A stretch of DNA of 64,000 nucleotides from RH-AL1 sp964244495 (lineage in GTDB: Bacteria; Pseudomonadota; Alphaproteobacteria; Rhizobiales; Beijerinckiaceae): positions 310,001 to 374,000 of the forward strand of contig CAXTIU010000001.1 of NCBI GenBank assembly GCA_964244495.1. Direction: 5' to 3'. Of the stretch, positions 43,101 through 52,308 are shown in pieces. The notes under the pieces are model-generated. The model was given only the letters and a program-made list of their open reading frames with translations, was not told the DNA's origin and searched no databases. How positions within the stretch are numbered: position 1 is the first letter of the stretch; the number at the start of each line of letters is the position of its first letter. The position numbers were made by a program, and so were the translations under genes.

Positions 43101-43718
43101 GCGAGTCACGACCTCGACATCCGCGGCGCCGGCAACCTGCTCGGCGACGAGCAGTCCGGCCACATCAAGGAGGTCGGCTACGAACTCTACCAGGAGATGC
43201 TGCAGGAGGCGATCGAGGCGCTCAAGCTCGGCATCGCCGACGAGCCGCCGGCGGAGGCTTGGTCGCCGCAGATCCAGACCGGCACGCCGGTGACGATCCC
43301 CGACAGCTACGTGGAGGATCCGCAGCTGCGGGTGCAGCTCTACCGGCGCATGGCGACGCTGGAGGAGGATGCTGACATCGAGGGCTTCGCCGCCGAGCTG
43401 ATCGACCGTTTCGGCCCGCTGCCGACCGAGGTCGAGCAGTTGATGAAGCTCGTCTCGATCAAGGCCTTGTGCCGCCGCGCCCACGTCGAGAAGGTCGACG
43501 CCGGCCCCAAGGGCGTGATCATCGCCTTTCGCGACAATTCCTTCGCCAACCCGCAGGGGCTGGTCCGATACGTCAACGAGCAGGGACCCGAGGCCAAGGT
43601 CCGGCCGGACATGAAGCTCGTGTTCATCCGCGACTTCGCCAGCGACAAGGCGCGGCTGGAGGGCACCCGCACGATCCTGCGCACGCTGGCGGCGATCGCG
43701 ACCAAGAAGGCCGCTTAG
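40200..43718 (+). CDS. mfd: Transcription-repair coupling factor Mfd
   Basis: Mfd displaces RNA polymerase stalled at lesions and recruits UvrA. The 1172-residue protein shows the full order: UvrB-homology module (first 330 residues, including LPAWDCQPYDRVSPN), the RNA-polymerase interaction domain (GDIVVHAEHGIGRFTGL), a RecG-like translocase with Walker A GDVGFGKTEVA near residue 650, DEEQHFG as motif II, LSATPIPRTL as motif III, and the C-terminal TRCF domain (YVEDPQLRVQLYRR). A GTG start is used; the ribosome-binding site is weak. Confidence 0.97.
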   Translation: MTDLKRAVAELRKGGSLTLSSVPEGFDAFCVADLAQALARDAEKRAVVFVHVARDDGRARAFNEAMAFAAPGIEIVDLPAWDCQPYDRVSPNAAVSARRMTALARLARSRSSEERPRLLSTSVAAMLQRVPPLAKVAKDTLSAAPGNALERDGLVQWLEINGFVRSTTVRDTGEYAVRGGILDLFAPALTEPIRLDFFGDTLESIRTFDPETQRTSGQLRGLDLVPMSEVQLTSEAIKRFRHAYTAEFGGHTRGDTLYEAVSEGRRSPGFEHWLPLFYEKLDTIFSYIGGAPLILDPQVREAATERLAQINDYHDARRTAHEAAKGNSSYKPLPADALYLDEKAWTKRLAEQSTVQLAATGHAETRGLTVDAGGRLGRNFAPERTDESKNVFEATAEHVRTLQGGGKHVIVAAWSEGSRERLAGVLADHGLKAVQAVSSLGHALHFKGKKAALAVFGLEEGFETDDLAVISEQDILGDRLVRKRKNAKRAANFLTEIGSIAAGDIVVHAEHGIGRFTGLHPIEAAGVRHDCLELHYADGVKLFLPVENLELLSRYGSEDTEVQLDRLGGAGWQKRKARMRKRVLEMAAGLIQIAAARATKEAPKLTAPEGLYAEFCAGFPYDETEDQLGAIDATLEDMASGRPMDRLICGDVGFGKTEVAMRGAFAAAINGKQVVVVAPTTLLARQHFKGFTQRFAHLPIKVMQLSRMASAADLKEAKAGLASGAVDIVVGTHAVLGKGVAFKDLGLVIVDEEQHFGVKHKERLKDLRAEVHVLTLSATPIPRTLQLAMSGVRDLSIIATPPVDRLAVRTSVSPFDELLVREALLRERYRGGQSFYVCPRIEYLDDAMAFLRQAVPEAKVVVAHGQMPPSELEDKMSAFYDGKYDILLSTTIVESGLDIPTANTLIVHRADMFGLAQLYQLRGRVGRSKTRAYALLTLPANKTVTVQAERRLKVLDSLDTLGAGFQLASHDLDIRGAGNLLGDEQSGHIKEVGYELYQEMLQEAIEALKLGIADEPPAEAWSPQIQTGTPVTIPDSYVEDPQLRVQLYRRMATLEEDADIEGFAAELIDRFGPLPTEVEQLMKLVSIKALCRRAHVEKVDAGPKGVIIAFRDNSFANPQGLVRYVNEQGPEAKVRPDMKLVFIRDFASDKARLEGTRTILRTLAAIATKKAA

Positions 43719-43896
43719 GACTGGGGACGGCGTGGGCGCGGCCACACCCTTACGCGGGGCGCGTCGCGCACCGGGTGCGCTTGGTCGACACGTCGGTCAC
43801 GAAATCCCAGGCGCCGTGTGTCCCATCGATCGAGATCGGTCAAAGGTGCCGGTCTCGATCTTGCTTCTCGCCGCGCGACGACGAAAGGGCGCGGTG

Positions 43897-44142
43897 ATGG
43901 TGGTCTACAGGTTTAAGCCGCATGACAGGGCGAACCAGCGCGTCGCGCTCACGACCGACGGGAGCGGCGGCAACCTTCCGCAGGAAGGCGCGCCCTGGGA
44001 GGCGATCGGCCAAGTCGATCTCGCGACCGCGACGCCTTGGGTCAACGTCCCCGTGGCCGAGATCGAGAAGGCGCTGGCCAAGGTCGGCTACTTCATCTGG
44101 TCGATCACGGTGCCGGAGCTGAAGACGCGCTTTCAGAGGTGA
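43897..44142 (+). CDS. Small protein of unknown function
   Basis: 81 residues with no signal peptide or membrane segment: MVVYRFKPHDRANQRVALTT, then GSGGNLPQEGAPWEAIGQVD and IEKALAKVGYFIWSITV. The balanced composition and well-placed ATG between mfd and the purB terminus suggest a real gene, and the G-S-G-x-N-L-P and W-E-x-I-G-Q pattern looks conserved, but I do not recognise a named family. The frame also extends upstream to 43732 with no support. Confidence 0.5.
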   Translation: MVVYRFKPHDRANQRVALTTDGSGGNLPQEGAPWEAIGQVDLATATPWVNVPVAEIEKALAKVGYFIWSITVPELKTRFQR

Positions 44143-44305
44143 GGTGACGACCGATGAGGACGCTCGGGTTTCCACGTTGCTGAAGCCCTCGACCGGATCA
44201 TGGACCCGAGTCCGAGGTTCCAACTTGTCGTAGCGCAGCGGATTTGCCCGGAAGCCGGTGCGCGGATCGGGGATCGACGACGTGGTTCGCACCGGACGAA
44301 TGGCG

Positions 44306-45613
<1,308 letters not shown>

Positions 45614-45637
45614 GCGACGGCCATTCTCGAGAAGCGG

Positions 45638-46318
45638 CTAGATCAACTCGCCCCGCGCGGTCAGCGCGGCGCGACGGATGGCATCGATGTGCGTCCTGTA
45701 GCCGGCCGGGCCATCGCGAAAGACGGCGCTGCCGGCGACCAGCCGGTTGGCACCGGCGCCGGCGACGGTCGCGGCGGTTCGTTCATCGATCCCACCGTCG
45801 ACCTCGATGTCGATCGCGCGGCCGGCGATCATCGCCGCGACGTCTCGGATCTTGGCGACGCAGGACGGCAGGAAACGCTGCGCGCCGAAGCCGGGGTTGA
45901 CCGTCATCACCAGCACGATGTCGGCGAGGTCGAGCACGTCGCGCACCGCCTCGACCGGCGTGCCGGGATTGATCGCGACGCCGGCCTGCAAGCCGAGCGC
46001 CTTGATCGTCTGCAGCGAGCGGTGCACGTGCGGCCCGGCCTCGGCGTGCACCAGGATGGAATTGGCACCCGCTGCCGCGAAGCCCTCCAGGTAGGGGTCA
46101 ACCGGCGCGATCATCAGGTGCACGTCGAAGGACGCCGGTGTGTGCGGCCGCATCGCCGCGACCACGCCCGGACCGAAGGTGATGTTGGGGACGAAGTGCC
46201 CATCCATGACGTCGAGATGCAACGCGTCCGCGCCTGCCTCGACCACCGCCCGCACCTCGTCACCGAGCTTGGCGAAATCGGCGGACAGGACGGAGGGAAG
46301 GATCTGGAGAGGACGCAT
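45638..46318 (-). CDS. rpe: Ribulose-phosphate 3-epimerase
   Basis: Interconverts ribulose 5-phosphate and xylulose 5-phosphate in the pentose-phosphate pathway. The 226-residue TIM-barrel protein has ILPSVLSADFAKLGDEV, ALHLDVMDGHFVPNITFGP with the catalytic Asp and metal-binding His, FDVHLMIAPVDPYL, and MTVNPGFGAQRFLPS, IEVDGGIDERTA with the second catalytic Asp. It is upstream of purB, probably in one transcript. Confidence 0.96.
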   Translation of the reverse strand: MRPLQILPSVLSADFAKLGDEVRAVVEAGADALHLDVMDGHFVPNITFGPGVVAAMRPHTPASFDVHLMIAPVDPYLEGFAAAGANSILVHAEAGPHVHRSLQTIKALGLQAGVAINPGTPVEAVRDVLDLADIVLVMTVNPGFGAQRFLPSCVAKIRDVAAMIAGRAIDIEVDGGIDERTAATVAGAGANRLVAGSAVFRDGPAGYRTHIDAIRRAALTARGELI

Positions 46319-46722
46319 CGATGCTCGCCGGCTTGATGGGCCAAGCCGTTACCACGCTTGCACCTGTCCGTAAAAGCTGGGCGTGACTAGACCCGGCATA
46401 CGCCGCAGCGCCGCGTGACGCCACTTTCCGCGACACGTCTGACCATCGGTGCGATCGCCGCATCTCGGTGGGACGCACTGGCGAGGATGACCTCACCAGC
46501 CAATCGAATGCCGGAGGCGCGCACTACTCCATCGCTGTCTACGCGATCCCAGGATTAGCTACCGCCAAATATCCCCAATAACCGTCTCAAAGATGCAGAT
46601 TTCAACATCAGCGAAGACGTTTACCGAGAGCGAGCGCGCGTTCGCCGATCGACTGACACGCGTCGATCCGCCAACACGGCGGATCGACCAATGTCGTCTT
46701 GGGCGCGGCGTGAACGACCGCT
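46319..46722. other. Intergenic region between rpe and a small exported gene
   Basis: About 400 bases. The left end should hold the rpe promoter on the minus strand; the sequence around 46550-46620 (AATATCCCCAATAACCG and following) is less GC-rich than the surroundings. The right end has the terminator hairpin at 46662-46688. I see no coding sequence. Confidence 0.5.
46662..46688 (-). terminator. Hairpin terminator of the small exported-protein gene
   Basis: GTCGATCCGCC and GGCGGATCGAC form a perfect 11-bp stem around the loop AACAC (plus strand), 34 bases beyond the stop of the minus-strand gene at 46723. The symmetric stem would also act on plus-strand transcripts. No long T-run. Confidence 0.55.
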
Positions 46723-46980
46723 TTAGTTGCCGCCGGCGGCGCCGCCGCGACCGAACCCACCGGACGGCCCGCCCGTCGCGGACTGCTTCGTGTCGGGCGA
46801 GAGTTCCTGCGCTTCACCAGGCGCGCGCTGGTTGGCGTTGGCCCTGTTGTTCACCGTGCTGCCGCGCTGCATGGCGGGTGCGGTGGGCGTATCCGTGTTG
46901 CTCGTCTGAGCGGTGCTGGGAAGCGCCGAGAACGTCACGAGGACGGCCGCGAGAGCAAGATTAACTTTCATGGATTTCAC
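46723..46980 (-). CDS. Small exported Gly/Asn-rich protein
   Basis: 85 residues with a signal peptide (KVNLALAAVLVTFSALPSTAQ) and a short polar, low-complexity mature part (QRGSTVNNRANANQRAPG, ending GGPSGGFGRGGAAGGN). I chose the GTG with AGGA 8 bases upstream; the ATG three codons later (MKVNLALA) lacks such a site. No known domain. A terminator hairpin follows. The function is unknown. Confidence 0.6.
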   Translation of the reverse strand: MKSMKVNLALAAVLVTFSALPSTAQTSNTDTPTAPAMQRGSTVNNRANANQRAPGEAQELSPDTKQSATGGPSGGFGRGGAAGGN

Positions 46981-47179
46981 GTGACGTATCCTATCGTTCA
47001 AGATGAACTGGCGGTAATATAGGGATAGATCGATTGGCCTCAATGGGGCCGAGGCGCGATCGATCCCCATGTCGCGAGAATCTCGAAGCGCAACGTTAAC
47101 ATCGCCGACGGATCACTCGCCGGACGGCTTCCTTGAAATCCGCGGCGGGAAGCGCGCGGATCGCTCGCTGGGTGCCACC

Positions 47180-47983
47180 CTAATGACGCGACAACACGAT
47201 CTGTCCCACGCTCAGCAGGATCTCGGCCAGGATCAGCAACACCACAACAACCTCCAGCCGGGTCGAACGGTCGGCGTCGATGATGTCGGTCAGCGCGCGC
47301 GCCGTCTCGGCGATGACGTCGAGCTTGCGCTTCAGGGTGTCGGCGCGTTCGCGGAGTTCGTACTCGTCGACCAGCCGGGCGTAGAGCCGCTCCAGGTCGG
47401 GGCGGTCCCACAGCACGTCGGGTTTCTCGCCGATCGCGACGCGCCCGGAGACGCGATGCTGCACCAGCAGCGTCTGACCGATCAGCTTCAGCATGGAGCG
47501 GCGGCTGCGCGGCGTGCGACCGGCCGAGAACAGGCGCGCGGCGAACGGCTCGACCACGTCGAACACCGCGTTCACCTCGCGCTCGTCGCGCCCGAGCGAG
47601 ACCGTTTTGGCCAGCGCGTCGGCGACGACCAGCATCCGCGCCGGCGACAGGTCACGCATCGCGATGGTGCCGCCGGGCGGGATTCGGTCGTCGTCGTCAG
47701 CTGAGATTTCGAGCACGGCCGTCTCGTCGTCGACGTGGGCGTGCGGCCCGGACAGGCGCAGCTTGATGCCGGAGATCGCCTCGTCCTCTTCCAGCGGCGA
47801 CAAGCCCACCATCACCGCGACCCCGAAGCGGTACAACACCACGAAGCCGGCCGCGCCGGCACGGAAGGCGAGCGGGTTGGCGGAGATCATGTCCGCACGC
47901 TCCAGTCCCGCCGCGTCGATGCGATCGCCGAGGAGCAGCGCGCGCGCCGTCAGGGTTCGGACGCCGTTCCGGTCGGCGGTCAC
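47180..47983 (-). CDS. RMND1/Sif2-Sif3/DUF155-family membrane protein
   Basis: A 267-residue protein of the RMND1 (DUF155) family, whose eukaryotic members sit in mitochondria and support translation there; bacterial members are largely unstudied. Visible features are GFVVLYRFGVAVMVGLSPLEEDEA, LAKTVSLGRDEREVNAVFDVVEP, GEKPDVLWDRPDLERLYARL, then a coiled-coil-like YELRERADTLKRKLDVIAE and a single C-terminal membrane helix (LEVVVVLLILAEILLSVGQIV). The GTG start overlaps the peptidase stop as GTGA. Confidence 0.85.
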   Translation of the reverse strand: MTADRNGVRTLTARALLLGDRIDAAGLERADMISANPLAFRAGAAGFVVLYRFGVAVMVGLSPLEEDEAISGIKLRLSGPHAHVDDETAVLEISADDDDRIPPGGTIAMRDLSPARMLVVADALAKTVSLGRDEREVNAVFDVVEPFAARLFSAGRTPRSRRSMLKLIGQTLLVQHRVSGRVAIGEKPDVLWDRPDLERLYARLVDEYELRERADTLKRKLDVIAETARALTDIIDADRSTRLEVVVVLLILAEILLSVGQIVLSRH

Positions 47984-48978
47984 GAGAAACGGTCGCGCCA
48001 GCTCGGCAGCGCGCCGGCGAACGGTAGCGCCGTCGCGTCGTGGATCCCGCGCGCGATCGCCCGCGCAAGGCAATCGGCGGCGAGCGTGCCGATGACGACG
48101 AGGTCGCCGGCGTCCGGCAAGCGCTTCGCCCGGCCGGTGGCGGCGGCGAAGACCGTGTCGCCGTCGAGCGCCGCGTGGGTCGGGCGCAACGCCTTCGCCA
48201 GTCCGTCCTGCGCCATCAGTGCCAGGCGTTTGGCTTGCCCTTTCGTCAGCGCGGCGTCGGTGACGACGACGGCGATGGTCGTGTTGCCCGGTACGGGTGC
48301 ACCCTGCCCCTTGATCGGGACGGCGACGGCGTCGGCCGGCCACGGGCTCGGCCAGCCGCGTCCGCCGAACTCGCCGTCGCGCTCGTAGGGTGCCGCCCAG
48401 AAGTGCGGCCCGGCGCCGATCGTGGCGGAGCCGAGCGCGTTGACCGCGACGATGGCGCCGAGCGTGAAGCCGCCGCACGTGACGCAGCTCGCCGTGCCGA
48501 GGCCGCCCTTCACCGTCGCCGTGGTGGCGCCGAGTCCGGCACCGACGCTGCCGGTCGCGACATCGAGGGTTGCTGCAGCGGCGGCGGCGCGGCCGAGGTG
48601 CCAATAGACCGGCGCGTCGCCCCACGCCTTGTCGCCGCCATTGGCGAGGTCGAACAGGATCGCGCCCGGCACGATCGGCACGACGACGTCGCGCACCCGG
48701 AACCCCCGCCCTCGCGCGCGAAGGATGCTCTGGACGCCGCCCATGGCATCGAGGCCGAAGGCGGAACCGCCGGCGAGCACCAGAGCGTCGACCCGCTCCA
48801 CGGTCATGCCGGGCTCCAGCAGCGCCGTGTCGCGCGAGCCGGGCGCGCCGCCGCCGATCGACACCGAAGCGACGGCCGGCTCGTCGAACAGGACGGCCGT
48901 CACGCCGGAGGCGAGGGCGGCATCCGACGCTTGCCCGATCCGTACCCCGGCGACGTCGGTGATGGCGTTGCGGTTCAC
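47980..48978 (-). CDS. P1-family (DmpA/peptidase S58) aminopeptidase-like protein
   Basis: Ntn-type peptidase of the DmpA family, which self-cleaves to expose an N-terminal Ser or Thr. The 332-residue protein starts MNRNAITDVAGVRIGQASD and has SIGGGAPGSRDTALLEPG, ALVLAGGSAFGLDAMGGV and the cleavage region PGNTTIAVVVTDA, where the Thr after GN is the likely nucleophile. DmpA is an L-aminopeptidase/D-esterase, but the substrate here is unknown. It overlaps serB upstream and the RMND1-family gene downstream, each by GTGA. Confidence 0.9.
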   Translation of the reverse strand: MNRNAITDVAGVRIGQASDAALASGVTAVLFDEPAVASVSIGGGAPGSRDTALLEPGMTVERVDALVLAGGSAFGLDAMGGVQSILRARGRGFRVRDVVVPIVPGAILFDLANGGDKAWGDAPVYWHLGRAAAAAATLDVATGSVGAGLGATTATVKGGLGTASCVTCGGFTLGAIVAVNALGSATIGAGPHFWAAPYERDGEFGGRGWPSPWPADAVAVPIKGQGAPVPGNTTIAVVVTDAALTKGQAKRLALMAQDGLAKALRPTHAALDGDTVFAAATGRAKRLPDAGDLVVIGTLAADCLARAIARGIHDATALPFAGALPSWRDRFS

Positions 48979-49868
48979 ATGACGAACTCGTCGACGGTAT
49001 AGCCCTGGAGATAGAGCAGCGCGGTCAGGTCGCCATGGTCGATGCGGGCCCGCGCGACGGACGACACGGCGGGTTTGGCCCGGTAGGCGACGCCGAGGCC
49101 CGCCTCCTCCAACATGGCGAGGTCGTTGGCGCCGTCGCCGACCGCCAGCGTCTGCTCGGCTGCGAGGCCCAGCTCGTCGCGCAAGCCCCGCAGCACGGTC
49201 CGCTTCCCCGCCCGGCCGAAGATCGGCCCGCGCAAGGTGCCGGTGAGGCGGCCGCCGGCGACCTCGAGCGTGTTGGCGTGGTGGCGGTCGGCGCCGAGCA
49301 ACCGGGCGACGTGGGCGGTGAACAGGGTGAAGCCGCCCGACGCGATGGCGACGGTGGCGCCGTGCGCCCGCATGGTCCGCACGAGGGTCCGCGCGCCCGG
49401 CATCAGCGTGATGCGGTCGATGACCCCCGTCGCCACCGCGACGTCGAGCCCGCGCAGCAGCGCCACGCGTTCGAGCAAGGCCGGCTCGAAGGCGAGCTCG
49501 CCGCGCATGGATCGCGCGGTGATGTCGGACACCTCCGCCCGCAGGCCGACGGCGTCGGCGAGTTCGTCGATGCACTCCTGCTCGACGAGCGTCGAATCCA
49601 TGTCGGCGACGAGGAGGCGCTTGCGCCGGCCACCCGCCGCCTGCACCACGATATCGACGGGGGCGGGGCCGAGCGCGGCACGCGCCGCCTGCGCCCAGCG
49701 GGTGTTGTCGGTGCCGGCAGGGGGTGCGAAGGGAAGGTCGGCGGCGATGCCGGGAGCGAGCCACGTCGGCGCACGGGCGTCGGGCAGGGCGTTTGCCGCG
49801 CGCGCCAGCAGCGCATCCGACAGGGAGGGCGCGGCCGGCGAGGTGATCAGGGTCGCGAAATGGGTCAT
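48975..49868 (-). CDS. serB: Phosphoserine phosphatase
   Basis: Last step of serine biosynthesis: phosphoserine to serine plus phosphate. The 297-residue protein has an N-terminal regulatory-type region and a HAD core with motif I DMDSTLVEQE (from residue 89, Asp89 and Asp91), ASGGFTLFTAHVARLLGAD as motif II, and VGDGANDLAMLEEAGLGVAY with the motif III/IV residues. Its ATG lies one base from the divergent miaA GTG. First gene of the serB-P1 peptidase-RMND1 unit. Confidence 0.94.
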   Translation of the reverse strand: MTHFATLITSPAAPSLSDALLARAANALPDARAPTWLAPGIAADLPFAPPAGTDNTRWAQAARAALGPAPVDIVVQAAGGRRKRLLVADMDSTLVEQECIDELADAVGLRAEVSDITARSMRGELAFEPALLERVALLRGLDVAVATGVIDRITLMPGARTLVRTMRAHGATVAIASGGFTLFTAHVARLLGADRHHANTLEVAGGRLTGTLRGPIFGRAGKRTVLRGLRDELGLAAEQTLAVGDGANDLAMLEEAGLGVAYRAKPAVSSVARARIDHGDLTALLYLQGYTVDEFVM

Positions 49869-49869
49869 C

Positions 49870-50826
49870 GTGTCTGAGGGCTGCCGGAAAACTTGGAAGG
49901 AAGGGCCTGCCGCCATCCTCATCGCAGGACCGACGGCGAGCGGCAAGTCGGCCCTGGCGCTCCGCTTGGCCCGCGCGTTCGGCGGCCTGGTCATCAACGC
50001 GGATTCGATGCAGGTCTACCGCGATCTCCGGATCATCACGGCTCGTCCCACGGCGTCCGACGAGGCTCTCGTGCCGCACGCCCTCTACGGCGCCATCGAC
50101 GGCGCGACCAGCCATTCCGTGGCCCGCTGGCTCGCCGACGTCGAGGGCGCGTTGCGGATGGCCGCAGCGTCGGGTCTCACGCCGATCCTCGTCGGCGGGA
50201 CCGGGCTATACTTCAAGGCGCTGACGCAAGGTTTGTCGGACATCCCGCCCGTCCCGGCGGCGGTCCGCGCGGCGGTGCGCCTGTGGGCCTTGTCCCTCTC
50301 CCCGGAGGCGCTGCACGCGGAACTGGCGCGACGCGATCCGGATACGGCCGAGCGCCTGCGGCCGACCGATCCGCAGCGCGTGACGCGGGCTCTGGAGGTG
50401 CAGCTCGCGACGGGCGAAGGCTTAGTGGCCTTTCAAGCGACGCGCTCGCCGCCCCTGCTCGGCGTCGGGCGATACGTCGGCGTCACGCTCGCGATGGACC
50501 GGGCGGCCCTCCGCGAGCGCGTCGACCGCCGCTTCGAGGCCATGGTGCGAAACGGTGCGCTGGCCGAGGTCGAGAGCCTCCGGGAACGCGGGCTCGACGC
50601 CGCGCTCCCGGTCATGAGGGCGCACGGCGTGCCGCCGCTCACGCGCCATCTCGATGGCCGGATCGACCTCGCGACCGCCGTCGACGAGGGCAAAGCCGAC
50701 ACGAAACGTTACCTCAAGCGGCAGGACACCTTCTTCCGCCATCAACTGCCGGACTTCACGCACGTCGCTTTTGGCGAGGCCGAGGACGCGATCACGCGGC
50801 TGTGGCGGTCCCGACCTCAGTTGTAG
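49870..50826 (+). CDS. miaA: tRNA dimethylallyltransferase
   Basis: Adds dimethylallyl to A37 of tRNAs reading codons that begin with U. The 318-residue protein has the P-loop GPTASGKS at residues 20-27, NADSMQVYRDLRIITARP, ILVGGTGLYFKALTQGL and the C-terminal KRQDTFFRHQLPDF. No ATG is available: the only in-frame start before the P-loop is the GTG one base from the divergent serB start, and earlier ones would run further into serB. Its 3' end overlaps the next gene by 10 bases. Confidence 0.93.
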   Translation: MSEGCRKTWKEGPAAILIAGPTASGKSALALRLARAFGGLVINADSMQVYRDLRIITARPTASDEALVPHALYGAIDGATSHSVARWLADVEGALRMAAASGLTPILVGGTGLYFKALTQGLSDIPPVPAAVRAAVRLWALSLSPEALHAELARRDPDTAERLRPTDPQRVTRALEVQLATGEGLVAFQATRSPPLLGVGRYVGVTLAMDRAALRERVDRRFEAMVRNGALAEVESLRERGLDAALPVMRAHGVPPLTRHLDGRIDLATAVDEGKADTKRYLKRQDTFFRHQLPDFTHVAFGEAEDAITRLWRSRPQL

Positions 50827-51293
50827 GCGTGACCGAACACGCCGTAATCGGCGCCCTCGCCGGGACCGTAGTAACCGGCGAAATACGGCGAGCCATATCC
50901 ATCCGCCCCGTTGAAAACGCCGTAGCTGGCGCGGTTGCCTTCGGCGTAAACGCTGTCGCCCCTGAAGCCGAAGCCGTTGAAGCCCTGCGTGAAAGCATCC
51001 GTATTGACGGCTGAACGAACAGCGGCGACCTGCCGCTCGTGCGCGTTCGCCGCCGCGACGTGAAGGGGATAGGGGATGTGGTGGAAGCCGAAGCCAGAGC
51101 CGGGTCCGTCGCTGACCAGGGCCTGATACCCACCCCTCGTCGCGTCGCCCGCCACCTGACCGCGCGAGAAGTGCACGCCCGCGTGGTGAACCCGCGTGCG
51201 ACGCGTGCCGGCGCCGGCGATGTCGGTCCCTGCCAGAACGAAGCCGACGCCGGCGACGATGGCCAAGGCGATCCGTGCCTTATCGACGATCAT
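50817..51293 (-). CDS. Exported Gly/Tyr-rich protein of unknown function
   Basis: 158 residues. The N terminus (MIVDKARIALAIVAGVGFVLAGTDIAGAG) looks like a signal peptide. The mature part is rich in Gly, Tyr, His and Phe, for example GPGSGFGFHHIPYPLH and YGSPYFAGYYGPGEGADYG, and the C terminus has no hydrophobic anchor. No domain is recognised. It overlaps miaA convergently by 10 bases. The function is unknown. Confidence 0.6.
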   Translation of the reverse strand: MIVDKARIALAIVAGVGFVLAGTDIAGAGTRRTRVHHAGVHFSRGQVAGDATRGGYQALVSDGPGSGFGFHHIPYPLHVAAANAHERQVAAVRSAVNTDAFTQGFNGFGFRGDSVYAEGNRASYGVFNGADGYGSPYFAGYYGPGEGADYGVFGHAYN

Positions 51294-51474
51294 GGTGATT
51301 CTCCGTTGCCACGGCGGTCGTGCTCATGGTGCTCCTCGACGAACGAGGGCGAGACGCCATCGTTCCGCCCCCCTTCGGGACTTCCACCATGCGCATCGGG
51401 CGACGGTGAACGTCGCGCTCGGTTGTCGTTGCCGCTGTCCGGCGCTAGACGGGGAGCGAACCGAAGGGCCAGCC

Positions 51475-52290
51475 GTGAAGCCGGGATCGATCAGGCATCG
51501 TCTTGTCAGCGCGTGGTTGATGGCGGGTGCGCTCTGCTGCTGCGGCGCCGCGCGGGCCGGGTTGTCGCGCCATGATCTCGCAGACGTCGGGTTCCAGCTC
51601 GTCGCCGGCACCCCCCTCCCCTCGGCCGCCATGCTTCACGGCCCGTCCGGCGACGAGACGCTCGGGGTCGCGCTGGCCGGCAAGCCGGCGCTGCTCGTCT
51701 TCACCGACTACAAGTGCCAGTCGCTTTGCGGCGTCGTTCTCGACCAGTTGTCCGCGACGCTGCCGCAGGTGCCGCTCGCCCTCGGGCGCGACTACAACGT
51801 CATCTCCGTCGCCCTGGACGATCGCCAGACACCCGACGACGCCGCGCGTTTTCGCGACGGGCACGCCGACGACGGCAGCCCGCGACGCGTTGGGCTGTTC
51901 TTCACCAACGACGCGCCGGCGCTCGACGCCATGCGGGCCAGCGTCGGACTGGTGGCACGCTACGACGCCGAGCACGGGCAGTTCGCCCACCCGGCGGGCC
52001 TGGTGCTCGTCGACGCGGCCGGGCGCGCGCAACGGGTCCTCAGCCCTTTCGCGCTGAACCCCTTCGACCTGAAGCTGGCGCTGACGGAGACCGGCGCGGC
52101 GCCGGCCTCGCTCCTCGGCCACGCCTTGCTGCTCTGCTACGGTTGGGACCCGGCGGCAGGGCTCTACACGCTGCGCGTCGAACGCGTGCTCGGCCTCGCC
52201 GCCGCCGCCACGGTGGCCCTCCTCGCCGGCACGATCGGGCTGTTCCTCCTTCGCGAGCGACGACGCCTTCCGCGCGAACGCGCCTCATGA
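51475..52290 (+). CDS. SCO1/SenC-family copper/thioredoxin-like protein
   Basis: SCO proteins deliver copper to cytochrome c oxidase or act in periplasmic thiol chemistry. The 271-residue protein has an N-terminal signal or anchor (LVSAWLMAGALCCCGAARA), the motif DYKCQSLCGVVLDQL with Cys81 and Cys85, the distal His172 in FAHPAGLVLVD, and a C-terminal membrane helix (LGLAAAATVALLAGTIGLFLL). CxxxC plus His is the Cu(I) site of the family. GAAGGG 6 bases upstream supports the GTG start. The C-terminal helix is unusual for short SCO1. Confidence 0.88.
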   Translation: MKPGSIRHRLVSAWLMAGALCCCGAARAGLSRHDLADVGFQLVAGTPLPSAAMLHGPSGDETLGVALAGKPALLVFTDYKCQSLCGVVLDQLSATLPQVPLALGRDYNVISVALDDRQTPDDAARFRDGHADDGSPRRVGLFFTNDAPALDAMRASVGLVARYDAEHGQFAHPAGLVLVDAAGRAQRVLSPFALNPFDLKLALTETGAAPASLLGHALLLCYGWDPAAGLYTLRVERVLGLAAAATVALLAGTIGLFLLRERRRLPRERAS

Positions 52291-52308
52291 ACCCGGGAAG
52301 CTGACATC

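Noticed and set aside
41361..43745. Minus-strand open frame of 794 codons inside mfd
   Set aside because: It is a shadow of mfd codons; the mfd product is a full-length, motif-complete protein on the other strand.
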